Positions 16,349-25,380 of a stretch of DNA of 64,000 bases are shown piece after piece. Origin of the DNA: Salmonella bongori NCTC 12419 (lineage in GTDB: Bacteria > Pseudomonadota > Gammaproteobacteria > Enterobacterales > Enterobacteriaceae); the NCBI RefSeq assembly GCF_000252995.1, contig NC_015761.1:2046001-2110000 (forward strand), given 5' to 3'. The notes under the pieces are model-generated. The model had not been told where the DNA came from. It searched no databases and worked only from the letters and a program-made list of their open reading frames with translations. The first letter of the stretch is position 1. Each line of letters opens with the position of its first letter. A program made the translations under genes and the position numbers.

Positions 16349-17412
16349 GCCAGAAGTATCTTTTCATCGACCGGGACGGAACCTTGATTTCCGAACCACC
16401 GAGCGATTTTCAGGTAGACCGCTTTGATAAACTGGCCTTCGAGCCAGAGGTTATTCCCGTATTGCTGAAGCTGCAAAAGGCCGGTTTTAAGCTGGTGATG
16501 ATTACGAACCAGGACGGGCTTGGTACGCAAAGCTTCCCGCAGGCGGACTTTGACGGACCGCACAACCTGATGATGCAGGTTTTCACCTCCCAGGGCGTAC
16601 ACTTTGATGAGGTGCTTATCTGCCCTCATCTGCCTGCAGACGAGTGCGACTGCCGTAAGCCAAAAATAAAACTGGTGGAACGTTATCTTGCGGAACAGGC
16701 TATGGACAGCGCCAACAGCTATGTCATTGGCGACCGCGCGACGGATGTCCAGCTTGCGGATAATATGGGCATTACCGGTTTACGTTATCACCGTGAAACG
16801 CTGAACTGGTCGATGATTGGCGAGCAACTGACGAAACGCGATCGTTATGCGCACGTGATACGCAACACCAAAGAGACGCAGATTGATGTCCGCGTCTGGC
16901 TGGATCGTGAAGGCAACAGTAAGATTAATACCGGCGTCGGCTTCTTTGACCATATGCTCGATCAAATCGCCACCCATGGCGGCTTTCGCATGGACGTGAC
17001 CGTTAAAGGCGATCTTTATATCGACGATCATCACACAGTAGAAGACACCGGACTGGCGCTCGGCGAGGCGTTAAAGCTGGCGCTGGGCGACAAACGCGGA
17101 ATCTGCCGTTTCGGTTTTGTCCTGCCGATGGACGAATGCCTGGCGCGCTGTGCGCTGGATATCTCCGGTCGCCCACACCTGGAATATAAAGCTGAATTTA
17201 CCTACCAGCGCGTGGGGGATTTAAGCACAGAGATGATCGAACACTTTTTCCGCTCACTGTCTTATACAATGGGCGTCACCCTGCATCTCAAGACGAAAGG
17301 TAAAAACGATCACCACCGCGTTGAAAGCTTATTTAAAGCCTTTGGCCGTACACTACGTCAGGCTATTCGCGTGGAGGGCGATACATTACCGTCCTCAAAA
17401 GGAGTGCTGTGA
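16345..17412 (+). CDS. hisB: Bifunctional histidinol phosphatase / imidazoleglycerol-phosphate dehydratase HisB
   Basis: This 355-residue fusion catalyses two non-consecutive steps of the pathway. The N-terminal half is a HAD phosphatase (FIDRDGTL at residues 7-14, and a Cys/His zinc site around CPHLPADECDCRKP). The C-terminal half, from about residue 168, is the manganese-dependent dehydratase with metal-binding histidines in FFDHMLDQIATHGG, DDHHTVEDTG and EHFFRSL. Overlaps with hisC and hisH keep the operon compact. Confidence 0.98.
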   Translation: MSQKYLFIDRDGTLISEPPSDFQVDRFDKLAFEPEVIPVLLKLQKAGFKLVMITNQDGLGTQSFPQADFDGPHNLMMQVFTSQGVHFDEVLICPHLPADECDCRKPKIKLVERYLAEQAMDSANSYVIGDRATDVQLADNMGITGLRYHRETLNWSMIGEQLTKRDRYAHVIRNTKETQIDVRVWLDREGNSKINTGVGFFDHMLDQIATHGGFRMDVTVKGDLYIDDHHTVEDTGLALGEALKLALGDKRGICRFGFVLPMDECLARCALDISGRPHLEYKAEFTYQRVGDLSTEMIEHFFRSLSYTMGVTLHLKTKGKNDHHRVESLFKAFGRTLRQAIRVEGDTLPSSKGVL

Positions 17413-18002
17413 TGAACGTTGTGATCCTCGACACCGGCTGCGCTAATTTAAGCTCGGTAAAATCCGCCGTGGCGCGCCACGGTTACACCCCGGTGGTCAG
17501 CCGTGAACCGGAAGTCGTGCTACACGCTGACAAACTTTTTCTGCCCGGCGTCGGCACAGCGCAGGCCGCGATGGATCAGCTACGCGAACGCGAGCTGATC
17601 GACTTAATTAAAGCCTGTACCCAGCCGGTACTGGGCATCTGCTTAGGGATGCAACTGCTGGGTCGTCGCAGCGAAGAGACGCGCGGCGTGGATCTGCTGA
17701 ACATTATTGAACAGGATGTGCCGAAAATGACCGACTTTGGTCTGCCGCTGCCGCACATGGGCTGGAATCGCGTGTATCCGCAGGCGGGCAACCGGCTGTT
17801 TCAGGGCATTGAGGACGGCGCCTATTTTTACTTTGTTCACAGCTACGCGATGCCGGTCAATCCGTGGACTATCGCCCAGTGCAATTACGGCGAACCGTTC
17901 ACCGCTGCGGTACAGAAAGATAATTTCTTCGGCGTGCAGTTCCATCCGGAACGTTCGGGCGCTGCGGGCGCACTGTTGCTGAAAAACTTCCTGGAGATGT
18001 AA
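17412..18002 (+). CDS. hisH: Imidazole glycerol phosphate synthase glutaminase subunit HisH
   Basis: This 196-residue class I glutamine amidotransferase hydrolyses glutamine and channels ammonia to HisF. The nucleophile Cys77 lies in GICLGMQLLG, and the His-Glu pair in FHPERSG near the C-terminus completes the triad. The frame could start at GTG 17409, but the ATG at 17412 overlaps the hisB TGA as TGATG and matches the usual MNVVILDTG start. Confidence 0.97.
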   Translation: MNVVILDTGCANLSSVKSAVARHGYTPVVSREPEVVLHADKLFLPGVGTAQAAMDQLRERELIDLIKACTQPVLGICLGMQLLGRRSEETRGVDLLNIIEQDVPKMTDFGLPLPHMGWNRVYPQAGNRLFQGIEDGAYFYFVHSYAMPVNPWTIAQCNYGEPFTAAVQKDNFFGVQFHPERSGAAGALLLKNFLEM

Positions 18003-18739
18003 TGATTATTCCGGCATTAGATTTAATTAACGGCGCCGTGGTGCGTCTCCATCAGGGTGACTACGCCCAACAACGGGATTATGGTAACGATCCCCTTCCC
18101 CGCTTGCAGGATTACGCCGCTCAGGGCGCCGAAGTACTGCATCTGGTAGATCTGACCGGCGCGAAAGATCCGGCTAAGCGACAGATATCGCTAATTAAAA
18201 CCCTGGTCGCAGGCGTGAACGTGCCTGTGCAGGTCGGCGGCGGCGTGCGTACCGAAGAAGACGTTGCGGCATTACTGGAAGCTGGTGTTGCCCGTGTCGT
18301 CGTGGGTTCAACGGCAGTGAAATCCCCTGAGGTGGTTCAAGGCTGGTTTAAACGTTTCGGCCCGCAGGCGCTGGTACTGGCGCTGGACGTTCGCATAGAC
18401 GAACACGGCAACAAGCAGGTGGCGGTTAGCGGCTGGCAGGAAAATTCCGGCGTCTCGCTGGAACAACTGGTTGAAACTTATCTGGCCGTCGGCCTGAAAC
18501 ATGTACTGTGTACCGATATTTCTCGCGACGGCACGCTGGCAGGCTCTAACGTTTCGCTGTACGAAGAGGTATGTGCCAGATATCCGCAGGTCGCCTTCCA
18601 GTCCTCCGGCGGTATTGGCGATATCGGGGATATTGCCGCTCTGCGCAGCACCGGCGTGCGCGGCGTGATTGTAGGGCGGGCGCTGCTGGAAGGGAAATTT
18701 ACCGTGAAGGAGGCTATCCAATGCTGGCAAAACGCATAA
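18002..18739 (+). CDS. hisA: ProFAR isomerase HisA
   Basis: This 245-residue TIM-barrel enzyme isomerises the aminoaldose ProFAR to the ketose PRFAR. The catalytic Asp7 lies in MIIPALDLINGAVVRL and the second aspartate in ALDVRIDEHG or CTDISRDG. Phosphate-binding loops GGGVRTEED and SSGGIGDIGD are visible. The start overlaps the hisH stop as TAATG and the 3' end overlaps hisF by 19 bases. Confidence 0.97.
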   Translation: MIIPALDLINGAVVRLHQGDYAQQRDYGNDPLPRLQDYAAQGAEVLHLVDLTGAKDPAKRQISLIKTLVAGVNVPVQVGGGVRTEEDVAALLEAGVARVVVGSTAVKSPEVVQGWFKRFGPQALVLALDVRIDEHGNKQVAVSGWQENSGVSLEQLVETYLAVGLKHVLCTDISRDGTLAGSNVSLYEEVCARYPQVAFQSSGGIGDIGDIAALRSTGVRGVIVGRALLEGKFTVKEAIQCWQNA

Positions 18740-19497
18740 TTCCATGTCTGGACGTTCGTGATGGCCACGTGGTGAAAGGCGTACAGTTTCGCAATCATGA
18801 GATCATTGGCGATATCGTTCCGCTGGCTAAACGCTATGCCGACGAAGGCGCCGACGAACTGGTGTTTTATGACATTACCGCCTCCAGCGATGGCCGCGTA
18901 GTAGATAAAAGCTGGGTGGCGCGCGTTGCCGAGGTGATCGACATTCCGTTTTGCGTAGCGGGCGGTATCCGCTCAATTGACGACGCCGCCAAAATTCTTT
19001 CTTTCGGGGCGGATAAGATCTCTATCAACTCCCCGGCGCTGGCTGACCCAACGCTGATTACCCGTCTGGCTGACCGTTTTGGCGTACAGTGCATTGTTGT
19101 CGGGATTGATACCTGGTTTGACGACGCCACGGGGAAATACCATGTTAACCAGTACACTGGCGATGAAAACCGTACCCGCGTGACGCAGTGGGAGACGCTG
19201 GACTGGGTGCAAGAGGTACAGCAGCGCGGCGCGGGGGAAATCGTCCTGAATATGATGAACCAGGACGGCGTACGTAACGGTTACGATCTCACGCAGCTAA
19301 AAAAAGTGCGTGACGTTTGCCGCGTACCGCTGATCGCTTCCGGCGGCGCAGGCACGATGGAACACTTTCTTGAAGCGTTCCGCGATGCGGATGTCGACGG
19401 CGCACTTGCCGCCTCCGTTTTTCACAAACAGATCATCAATATTGGCGAATTAAAAGCGTACCTGGCAGGCCAGGGCGTGGAGATCAGGATATGTTAA
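18721..19497 (+). CDS. hisF: Imidazole glycerol phosphate synthase cyclase subunit HisF
   Basis: This 258-residue TIM-barrel partner of HisH converts PRFAR plus ammonia to imidazole glycerol phosphate and AICAR. The catalytic Asp11 lies in IIPCLDVRDG and the second aspartate in VVGIDTWFDD. The frame is open to 18571 inside hisA, but the canonical MLAKRIIPCLD begins at 18721. It overlaps hisA at its start and hisI at its end. Confidence 0.98.
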   Translation: MLAKRIIPCLDVRDGHVVKGVQFRNHEIIGDIVPLAKRYADEGADELVFYDITASSDGRVVDKSWVARVAEVIDIPFCVAGGIRSIDDAAKILSFGADKISINSPALADPTLITRLADRFGVQCIVVGIDTWFDDATGKYHVNQYTGDENRTRVTQWETLDWVQEVQQRGAGEIVLNMMNQDGVRNGYDLTQLKKVRDVCRVPLIASGGAGTMEHFLEAFRDADVDGALAASVFHKQIINIGELKAYLAGQGVEIRIC

Positions 19498-20102
19498 CAG
19501 AGCAACAACGCCGCGAACTGGACTGGGAAAAAACCGACGGCCTGATGCCTGCCATCGTACAACATGCCGTATCCGGTGAAGTATTAATGCTGGGCTATAT
19601 GAATTCACAAGCGCTGGACAAGACCATTACGTCCGGCAATGTCACTTTTTTCTCACGCACGAAACAGCGTCTGTGGACCAAAGGTGAAACCTCGGGCCAT
19701 GTGCTGAATGTGGTCAGTATCACACCAGATTGTGACAACGACACACTGCTGGTGCTGGCAACCCCCGTCGGACCAACGTGCCATAAAGGCACCAGTAGCT
19801 GCTTTGGCGACGCCAGCCATCAATGGTTATTCCTGTATCAACTGGAGCAGCTACTGGCAGAGCGCAAAACTGCCGATCCGGCCAGCTCTTACACGGCGAA
19901 ACTGTATGCCAGCGGCACCAAACGTATTGCACAAAAGGTGGGTGAAGAAGGCGTCGAAACCGCGCTGGCGGCCACCGTCAACGATCGTTTTGAATTAACC
20001 AATGAAGCGTCTGACTTGATGTACCACCTGCTGGTACTGTTGCAGGATCAGGATCTCAACCTCACCACCGTGATCGACAATCTTCGTAAGCGTCATCAAT
20101 AA
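19491..20102 (+). CDS. hisI: Bifunctional PR-AMP cyclohydrolase / PR-ATP pyrophosphatase HisI (HisIE)
   Basis: This 203-residue fusion carries out the second and third steps of the pathway. The N-terminal cyclohydrolase has zinc and magnesium ligands in SITPDCDNDTLL and GPTCHKGTSSCF. The C-terminal pyrophosphatase domain (about 115-203) contains KRIAQKVGEEGVETALAA. It is the last gene of the operon, starts inside the hisF 3' end and is followed by a strong terminator. Confidence 0.98.
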   Translation: MLTEQQRRELDWEKTDGLMPAIVQHAVSGEVLMLGYMNSQALDKTITSGNVTFFSRTKQRLWTKGETSGHVLNVVSITPDCDNDTLLVLATPVGPTCHKGTSSCFGDASHQWLFLYQLEQLLAERKTADPASSYTAKLYASGTKRIAQKVGEEGVETALAATVNDRFELTNEASDLMYHLLVLLQDQDLNLTTVIDNLRKRHQ

Positions 20103-20109
20103 TAAGCGT

Positions 20110-20136
20110 AAAAAACCGGGCAACGCCCGGTTTTTT
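20110..20136. terminator. Bidirectional terminator of the his operon and wzzB
   Basis: The stem CCGGGC (20116-20121) pairs with GCCCGG (20125-20130). It is flanked by an A run and a run of six T residues, so it can work in both directions between the convergent hisI and wzzB. Confidence 0.9.
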
Positions 20137-20159
20137 AGTGAGCAGTTTTACCTTTTATA

Positions 20160-20190
20160 GCCGGATAAAGCACTTGTTCCACTATCCGGC
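20160..20190. repeat. REP element between hisI and wzzB
   Basis: A palindrome starts GCCGGATAAAG and ends CTATCCGGC, 9 bases from the wzzB stop. It is typical of a REP unit at the end of a convergent pair. Confidence 0.7.
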
Positions 20191-20198
20191 AAAGATGC

Positions 20199-21182
20199 TT
20201 ACAAGGCTTTTGGCTTATAGCTACGTAACGCATTACGACCCAGCACAACCCCGGCACCAATCATCCCGCCCAGCAGTACAGCCAGCACAAGAGTAATGGC
20301 TTTTTTCGGGCTATCGCGACGAACTGGCAGCGTCGGCTTCATCACATAACGATAAACATGCACCGTATCAGCAGTCACTTTCAGGTTTTTAATATCCAGC
20401 AGCGTCTGCTTAGTCTGGTAATAAGCCGGTGAAAAGACCAGAGGACGCGTGGCTTCGTTCTGAATCATCGATTTTAGCGCATCGCTCCCCAGCAGGAACA
20501 GGGTGTCCTGGGTGACATCCTGGGTTTGCTGAATCTGTGGCTGCGTGATTTTTGCTTCATCAGCATAGCGTAACGCTTCTTCGATTTGCTTAATACGCAG
20601 ATCTTTTTGCTCCTGCGCTACGATTTCCTGCGTTTCAAGGGATTCCTGTAACGTTTTGGTTTGCAGCGTGATGTTATCTTTCAGGTCAACTTCCAGTTCC
20701 TTCGCAACCTCTTCATCCACCTGTTGGATATATTCCGCCAGTCGGCGCTGCGCCCCTTCAGCGGTAGTACTCACGTAAGAAACCGAGAGTGGCAGCGTCT
20801 GCCCTTTTACCGACTGCTCAATGGTAAGCTTTTCCGGTTCTTTCTGGTTATCCAGCGCCTCCGATAATGCGGAAAACGCAGAGCTAAAGCGGCTTATAAA
20901 ATTCGCCTGCACTTCAGAGATTTTGGGGGCATTCCCGCCATACAAGACGTTGAGCGCGTTGGTATAGGTGGCAACCTGAGCGGCATCAGGTTGGGTAACA
21001 ATCGCCGTGGATGTCCATTTTTCTTTGGCTATCGCCAGATAACCTACAGCCAGCAAAATGGCGATAATAACAGCTACAATAATGGTCATCTTCCCACGCC
21101 ATAACTGTAGTAATAAATCAATCAAATCAATCTGTTCCGGATCGTTCCCACGCCCGGAAGACGTATTACTATCCACTGTCAT
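20199..21182 (-). CDS. wzzB: O-antigen chain-length regulator WzzB
   Basis: This 327-residue polysaccharide co-polymerase of the inner membrane sets the modal length of the O-antigen made by Wzy. Membrane segments lie near residues 32-52 and 295-317, flanking a long periplasmic coiled-coil region. The C-terminal proline-rich motif before the second segment (MKPTLPVRRDSPKKA) is typical. In Salmonella, PmrA and Rcs are known to regulate this gene, but I saw no clear box in its 141-base upstream gap. An intact wzzB suggests that long O-chains are, or recently were, made. Confidence 0.95.
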   Translation of the reverse strand: MTVDSNTSSGRGNDPEQIDLIDLLLQLWRGKMTIIVAVIIAILLAVGYLAIAKEKWTSTAIVTQPDAAQVATYTNALNVLYGGNAPKISEVQANFISRFSSAFSALSEALDNQKEPEKLTIEQSVKGQTLPLSVSYVSTTAEGAQRRLAEYIQQVDEEVAKELEVDLKDNITLQTKTLQESLETQEIVAQEQKDLRIKQIEEALRYADEAKITQPQIQQTQDVTQDTLFLLGSDALKSMIQNEATRPLVFSPAYYQTKQTLLDIKNLKVTADTVHVYRYVMKPTLPVRRDSPKKAITLVLAVLLGGMIGAGVVLGRNALRSYKPKAL

Positions 21183-21292
21183 AGATACCCTAACTAAAAA
21201 AAGACAAAGCTGGAAACAGTGTAGTCATAAAGCAAATATATGCTATAGGATAAAACATAAAAATTAGAGATTATTTTCGTTTGGTCAATAAA

Positions 21293-21316
21293 TCATCGGG
21301 GCTCATCAAGCCCCGG
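21293..21316 (-). terminator. Possible terminator after ugd
   Basis: The stem GGGGCT (21298-21303) pairs with AGCCCC (21309-21314), just after the ugd stop. The T run on the minus strand is weak (GATGATTTATT), so termination efficiency is uncertain. Confidence 0.5.
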
Positions 21317-21323
21317 AGGTTTA

Positions 21324-22490
21324 TTAGTCACTCCCGAAAAGATCGCGGGTATACACTTTTTCAGCGACATCGGAAAGCTCTGCGGCCATCCGATTAGAAA
21401 TAATGACATCCGCCTGCTGTTTAAAGCAGCGCAAATCACGTTCAAGGCGTGAGTTAAAGAAAGTATCTTCTTCCATTACTGGTTCATAGATGATGACTTC
21501 TACACCTTTCGCTTTAATGCGCTTCATGATCCCCTGAATCGATGAGGCGCGAAAGTTATCGGAGCCACTCTTCATAATCAGGCGATAAATGCCTACCACT
21601 TTAGGCTTTCTGGCAAGGATAGCATCGGCAATAAAATCTTTACGGGTACGGTTTGCTTCAACAATGGCCGAAATAATATTATTAGGAACCGAATGATAAT
21701 TAGCTAACAGCTGTTTAGTATCTTTTGGCAGGCAATACCCGCCATAACCAAAAGAGGGATTATTGTAGTGGTTACCAATACGTGGGTCGAGACACACCCC
21801 TTCAATAATTTGTCGGGTATTTAACCCCAATGTTTCAGCATAACTGTCTAACTCATTAAAATAAGCGACTCGCATGGCGAGGTAAGTATTAGCGAAAAGT
21901 TTAATGGCTTCCGCTTCAGTGGAATCCGTAAAAAGCGTCGGGATATCCTGCTTAATCGCGCCTTCCTGGAGTAACGCGGCAAATTTTTTAGCGCGTTCAG
22001 ACCGTTCACCAATAACGATACGGGAAGGATAAAGGTTATCGTAAAGCGCTTTACCTTCGCGTAAAAATTCCGGAGAGAAAATGATATTTTCTGTCGTAAA
22101 CTTTTGACGCATTGCCGCCGTGAAGCCAACCGGCACCGTAGACTTGATAACCATCACGGCAGCGGGGTTAATGCTGATCACATCCTGAATGACCGATTCC
22201 ACACTGGAGGTATTAAAATAATTAGTTTTTGGATCGTAATCCGTCGGTGTAGCAATGATGACGTAATCTGCATTCTGGTACGCATCAAACTTATCCAGCG
22301 TTGCTCTGAACCTGATATTATCTGCCCTTAAAAATTGCTGGACTTCTTTATCAACTATCGGAGATATCCGATCATTTAACAGTTCAACACGGGAAGGAAC
22401 AATGTCTAATGCCACCACATCATGGTGTTGTGCAATAAGCAGACCATTAGACAAGCCAACATAACCCGTCCCGGATATCGTGATTTTCAT
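21324..22490 (-). CDS. ugd: UDP-glucose 6-dehydrogenase Ugd
   Basis: This 388-residue enzyme oxidises UDP-glucose to UDP-glucuronate with two NAD+. The product feeds colanic acid (glucuronate) and the lipid A modification L-Ara4N. A Rossmann motif GTGYVGLSNG lies at residues 7-16. The catalytic Cys is in FGYGGYCLPKDTKQ near residue 260, and a C-terminal UDP-binding domain follows. The PmrA box upstream ties it to polymyxin resistance control; in Salmonella, PhoP and Rcs inputs are also known. Confidence 0.97.
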   Translation of the reverse strand: MKITISGTGYVGLSNGLLIAQHHDVVALDIVPSRVELLNDRISPIVDKEVQQFLRADNIRFRATLDKFDAYQNADYVIIATPTDYDPKTNYFNTSSVESVIQDVISINPAAVMVIKSTVPVGFTAAMRQKFTTENIIFSPEFLREGKALYDNLYPSRIVIGERSERAKKFAALLQEGAIKQDIPTLFTDSTEAEAIKLFANTYLAMRVAYFNELDSYAETLGLNTRQIIEGVCLDPRIGNHYNNPSFGYGGYCLPKDTKQLLANYHSVPNNIISAIVEANRTRKDFIADAILARKPKVVGIYRLIMKSGSDNFRASSIQGIMKRIKAKGVEVIIYEPVMEEDTFFNSRLERDLRCFKQQADVIISNRMAAELSDVAEKVYTRDLFGSD

Positions 22491-22634
22491 TATTTGCTCT
22501 CAGAATTAACTTAATGATGAATCATGATGTATTTCGCATCCTGATAAAGTATTAAAGTTTTAACGCCTGAATGAATAAACTGTCAACGCAGGCGAAAACA
22601 ATTCAGATTATCTTCATTACGATAAACACAATTT

Positions 22635-22651
22635 ATTAAGTTAATATTAAG
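22635..22651 (-). promoter_or_regulatory. PmrA box upstream of ugd
   Basis: On the minus strand the sequence reads CTTAAT, five bases, CTTAAT. This is the direct hexamer repeat with N5 spacing recognised by the response regulator PmrA (BasR). It lies 145 bases before the ugd start, consistent with the known PmrA control of Salmonella ugd. The match to the consensus YTTAAK-N5-YTTAAK is complete. Confidence 0.85.
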
Positions 22652-22681
22652 CAAACGCGATAAATCAATAAGAATAGAGAT

Positions 22682-22711
22682 AAAAAAAAGCCCGGTATTA
22701 AAACCGGGCTT
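22682..22711 (-). terminator. Rho-independent terminator of gnd
   Basis: On the minus strand the stem AAGCCCGGT / ACCGGGCTT (22688-22696 with 22703-22711) is followed by a run of T residues. It is 18 bases after the gnd stop and closes the O-antigen/gnd transcript before the separate ugd unit. Confidence 0.9.
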
Positions 22712-22728
22712 AAACAATCTTGCAGAAA

Positions 22729-24135
22729 TTACTCTAACCACTCGGTATGGAAAATACCTTCTTTATCAGTACGCTTATAGGTATGCGCCCCAAAATAGTC
22801 GCGCTGAGCCTGAATCAGGTTAGCCGGCAGTATCGCAGCGCGATAGCTGTCGTAGTAAGCCACCGCCGCAGAGAATGTCGGAACCGGAATGCCGTTTTGC
22901 ACCGCGTAAGCCACGACATCGCGCAGCGCCTGCTGATACTCATCAGCAATTTTCTTGAAGTAAGGCGCTAACAGCAGGTTAGCGATACCGGCGTTTTCTG
23001 CATAAGCATCGGTGATTTTCTGCAGGAACTGAGCGCGAATGATACAACCCGCACGGAAGATTTTGGCGATCTCGCCGTAGTTGAGATCCCAGTGATATTC
23101 ATCAGATGCAGCGCGTAACTGCGAGAAGCCCTGCGCATAGGAGACGATCTTACCGAGATACAGCGCGCGACGCACTTTCTCGATAAATTCCGCTTTGTCG
23201 CCCGCAGGCTGCGCCTTCGGTCCGGAGAGCACTTTAGATGCGGCGACACGTTGCGCTTTCAGCGAAGAGATGTAACGTGCAAAGACGGATTCGGTAATCA
23301 GCGACAGCGGTTCGCCAAGATCCAGCGCGCTCTGGCTGGTCCATTTACCGGTCCCTTTGTTGGCGGCTTCATCCAGAATCACATCTACCAGATAGTTACC
23401 CTCTTCATCTTTTTTAGTGAAGATATCTTTGGTGATGTCGATCAGATAACTACTCAGCTCGCCGTTATTCCACTCAGTAAAGGTGTTCGCCAACTCTTCA
23501 TTGCTGAGGTTCAGGCCCCCTTTCAGCAATGAATAGGCTTCAGCAATGAGCTGCATATCGCCATATTCAATACCATTGTGAACCATTTTCACGTAGTGGC
23601 CAGCGCCATCGGCACCAATATAGGTTACACACGGCTCGCCATCTTCCGCCACGGCGGCAATCTTCGTCAGGATCGGCGCGACCAGTTCATAGGCATCTTT
23701 CTGACCACCAGGCATAATGGATGGCCCTTTCAGTGCACCTTCTTCGCCACCGGAAACACCGGTACCGATAAAGTTAAAACCTTCCGCAGACAGCTCACGA
23801 TTACGACGGATTGTGTCCTGGAAGAAGGTGTTACCGCCATCAATAATGATATCGCCTTTTTCCAGATACGGTTTCAGCGAGTCGATAGCGGCGTCAGTAC
23901 CTGCGCCCGCTTTCACCATTAACAGGATACGACGAGGCGTTTCGAGGGATTCAACAAACTCTTTCACCGTGTAATAAGGCACCAGCTTTTTGCCGGGATT
24001 CTCGGCAATCACTTCTTCGGTCTTTTCACGGGAGCGGTTGAAAACGGAGACGGTATAACCACGGCTTTCGATGTTGAGCGCAAGGTTGCGTCCCATCACT
24101 GCCATACCGACGACGCCGATCTGTTGCTTGGACAT
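22729..24135 (-). CDS. gnd: 6-phosphogluconate dehydrogenase Gnd
   Basis: This 468-residue decarboxylating dehydrogenase of the pentose phosphate pathway converts 6-phosphogluconate to ribulose 5-phosphate with NADP+. The N-terminal Rossmann motif GVVGMAVMGRNLALN, the catalytic GVSGGEEGALKGPSIMPGG and the lysine in HYVKMVHNGIEYGDMQ are visible. The gene is a chromosomal landmark beside O-antigen loci and is often exchanged with them. Confidence 0.98.
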   Translation of the reverse strand: MSKQQIGVVGMAVMGRNLALNIESRGYTVSVFNRSREKTEEVIAENPGKKLVPYYTVKEFVESLETPRRILLMVKAGAGTDAAIDSLKPYLEKGDIIIDGGNTFFQDTIRRNRELSAEGFNFIGTGVSGGEEGALKGPSIMPGGQKDAYELVAPILTKIAAVAEDGEPCVTYIGADGAGHYVKMVHNGIEYGDMQLIAEAYSLLKGGLNLSNEELANTFTEWNNGELSSYLIDITKDIFTKKDEEGNYLVDVILDEAANKGTGKWTSQSALDLGEPLSLITESVFARYISSLKAQRVAASKVLSGPKAQPAGDKAEFIEKVRRALYLGKIVSYAQGFSQLRAASDEYHWDLNYGEIAKIFRAGCIIRAQFLQKITDAYAENAGIANLLLAPYFKKIADEYQQALRDVVAYAVQNGIPVPTFSAAVAYYDSYRAAILPANLIQAQRDYFGAHTYKRTDKEGIFHTEWLE

Positions 24136-24250
24136 TGTTTACTCCTGTCAGGTGTGGTCACCGCGCGACGAGGGCACGGCTTGAAATGTGGTCTAGATGT
24201 TAACTCAGGATACATAAAATGGATAATTTATACTATTGCGAAAAACTCCT

Positions 24251-25276
24251 TTAGCTATCAGGCTTTTTATAGCCATTTGGGTTCTTTTGTTGCCAATTCC
24301 ATGCATCTCGAATCATATCTTCCAATCCACGCTGCGCTTTCCATCCAAGCTCTTTTTGCGCTTTAGTAGGATCAGACCAACACTCTGCAATATCACCTGG
24401 GCGCCGTTCACTTAAAATATAAGGAACAGCATAAGAGGTCACACGTTCAAAAGCATTTAAAACCTCCAGAACTGAATATCCTGTTCCCGTCCCGAGATTA
24501 TAGACTTTATGGTTTGGCCCCTCGTTTCTGCGCTCTAAAGCTGCAACATGACCTTCGGCAAGATCCATCACATGAATATAATCACGAATCCCAGTTCCGT
24601 CTTTTGTTGGATAGTCACTTCCCAAAACAGACAGTTGCTTATGTTTTCCGATAGCAACCTGACAGATATAAGGCATTAAGTTGTTCGGAATACCATTAGG
24701 GTCTTCACCAATTTCTCCAGACGGATGTGCGCCGACAGGATTAAAATATCTCAAAATCGTAGTTCTGAATTCAGGATACACTGCGGTTACATCATCCAAT
24801 ATTTGTTCGACCATAAGTTTGGTAGTTCCATAAGGATTTGTAGTTCCCCCTATTCTAGAACATTCTTCAAGAGGAATTTTTTCTGGATTGCCATAAACAG
24901 TAGCAGAAGAACTAAAGATCAAATGATGTATATTATGCTGAATCATTTCACTTATTAAATTAAGCGTTCCTGACACATTATTATCATAGTATTTTATGGG
25001 CAGTACCACAGATTCACCAACAGATTTCAAGCCAGCAAAGTGAATGACACTTTCAATATTATTGCTGCTAAAAACACTATGTAAAAAATGTTTATCCCTT
25101 ATATCACCAACATAAAAATCTATAACTTCCCCTGCTAATTTTTGCAACCTCAGAACTGAATCAAAGTGAGAAGTAGTTAAATTATCAACTATTATCACTT
25201 GGTACCCGGCTTCGAGTAACGCTAATGTCGTATGTGAACCTATATAACCAGCTCCACCTGTAACTAAAATAGCCAT
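24251..25276 (-). CDS. UDP-sugar 4-epimerase of the O-antigen cluster (GalE/Gne type)
   Basis: This 341-residue short-chain dehydrogenase interconverts UDP-glucose/galactose and probably UDP-GlcNAc/GalNAc. The NAD motif GGAGYIGSH (residues 7-15) and the catalytic SSSATVYG plus NPYGTTK are visible. Position 299, Tyr in E. coli K-12 GalE, is Cys here (GDIAECWSD). That change is known to open the pocket to N-acetylated sugars, so a Gne role is inferred. It lies at the gnd end of the cluster, with lower G+C than gnd. The housekeeping galE lies in the gal operon elsewhere. Confidence 0.9.
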   Translation of the reverse strand: MAILVTGGAGYIGSHTTLALLEAGYQVIIVDNLTTSHFDSVLRLQKLAGEVIDFYVGDIRDKHFLHSVFSSNNIESVIHFAGLKSVGESVVLPIKYYDNNVSGTLNLISEMIQHNIHHLIFSSSATVYGNPEKIPLEECSRIGGTTNPYGTTKLMVEQILDDVTAVYPEFRTTILRYFNPVGAHPSGEIGEDPNGIPNNLMPYICQVAIGKHKQLSVLGSDYPTKDGTGIRDYIHVMDLAEGHVAALERRNEGPNHKVYNLGTGTGYSVLEVLNAFERVTSYAVPYILSERRPGDIAECWSDPTKAQKELGWKAQRGLEDMIRDAWNWQQKNPNGYKKPDS

Positions 25277-25380
25277 AAGCCCCCCTAACTTTCATCAAAA
25301 TCAATTAAACACTGAGATCAAGCTAGCTATTATTAAATAACAATAAACTTGGAGAAATAATTAATGGATTTTATAAAATT

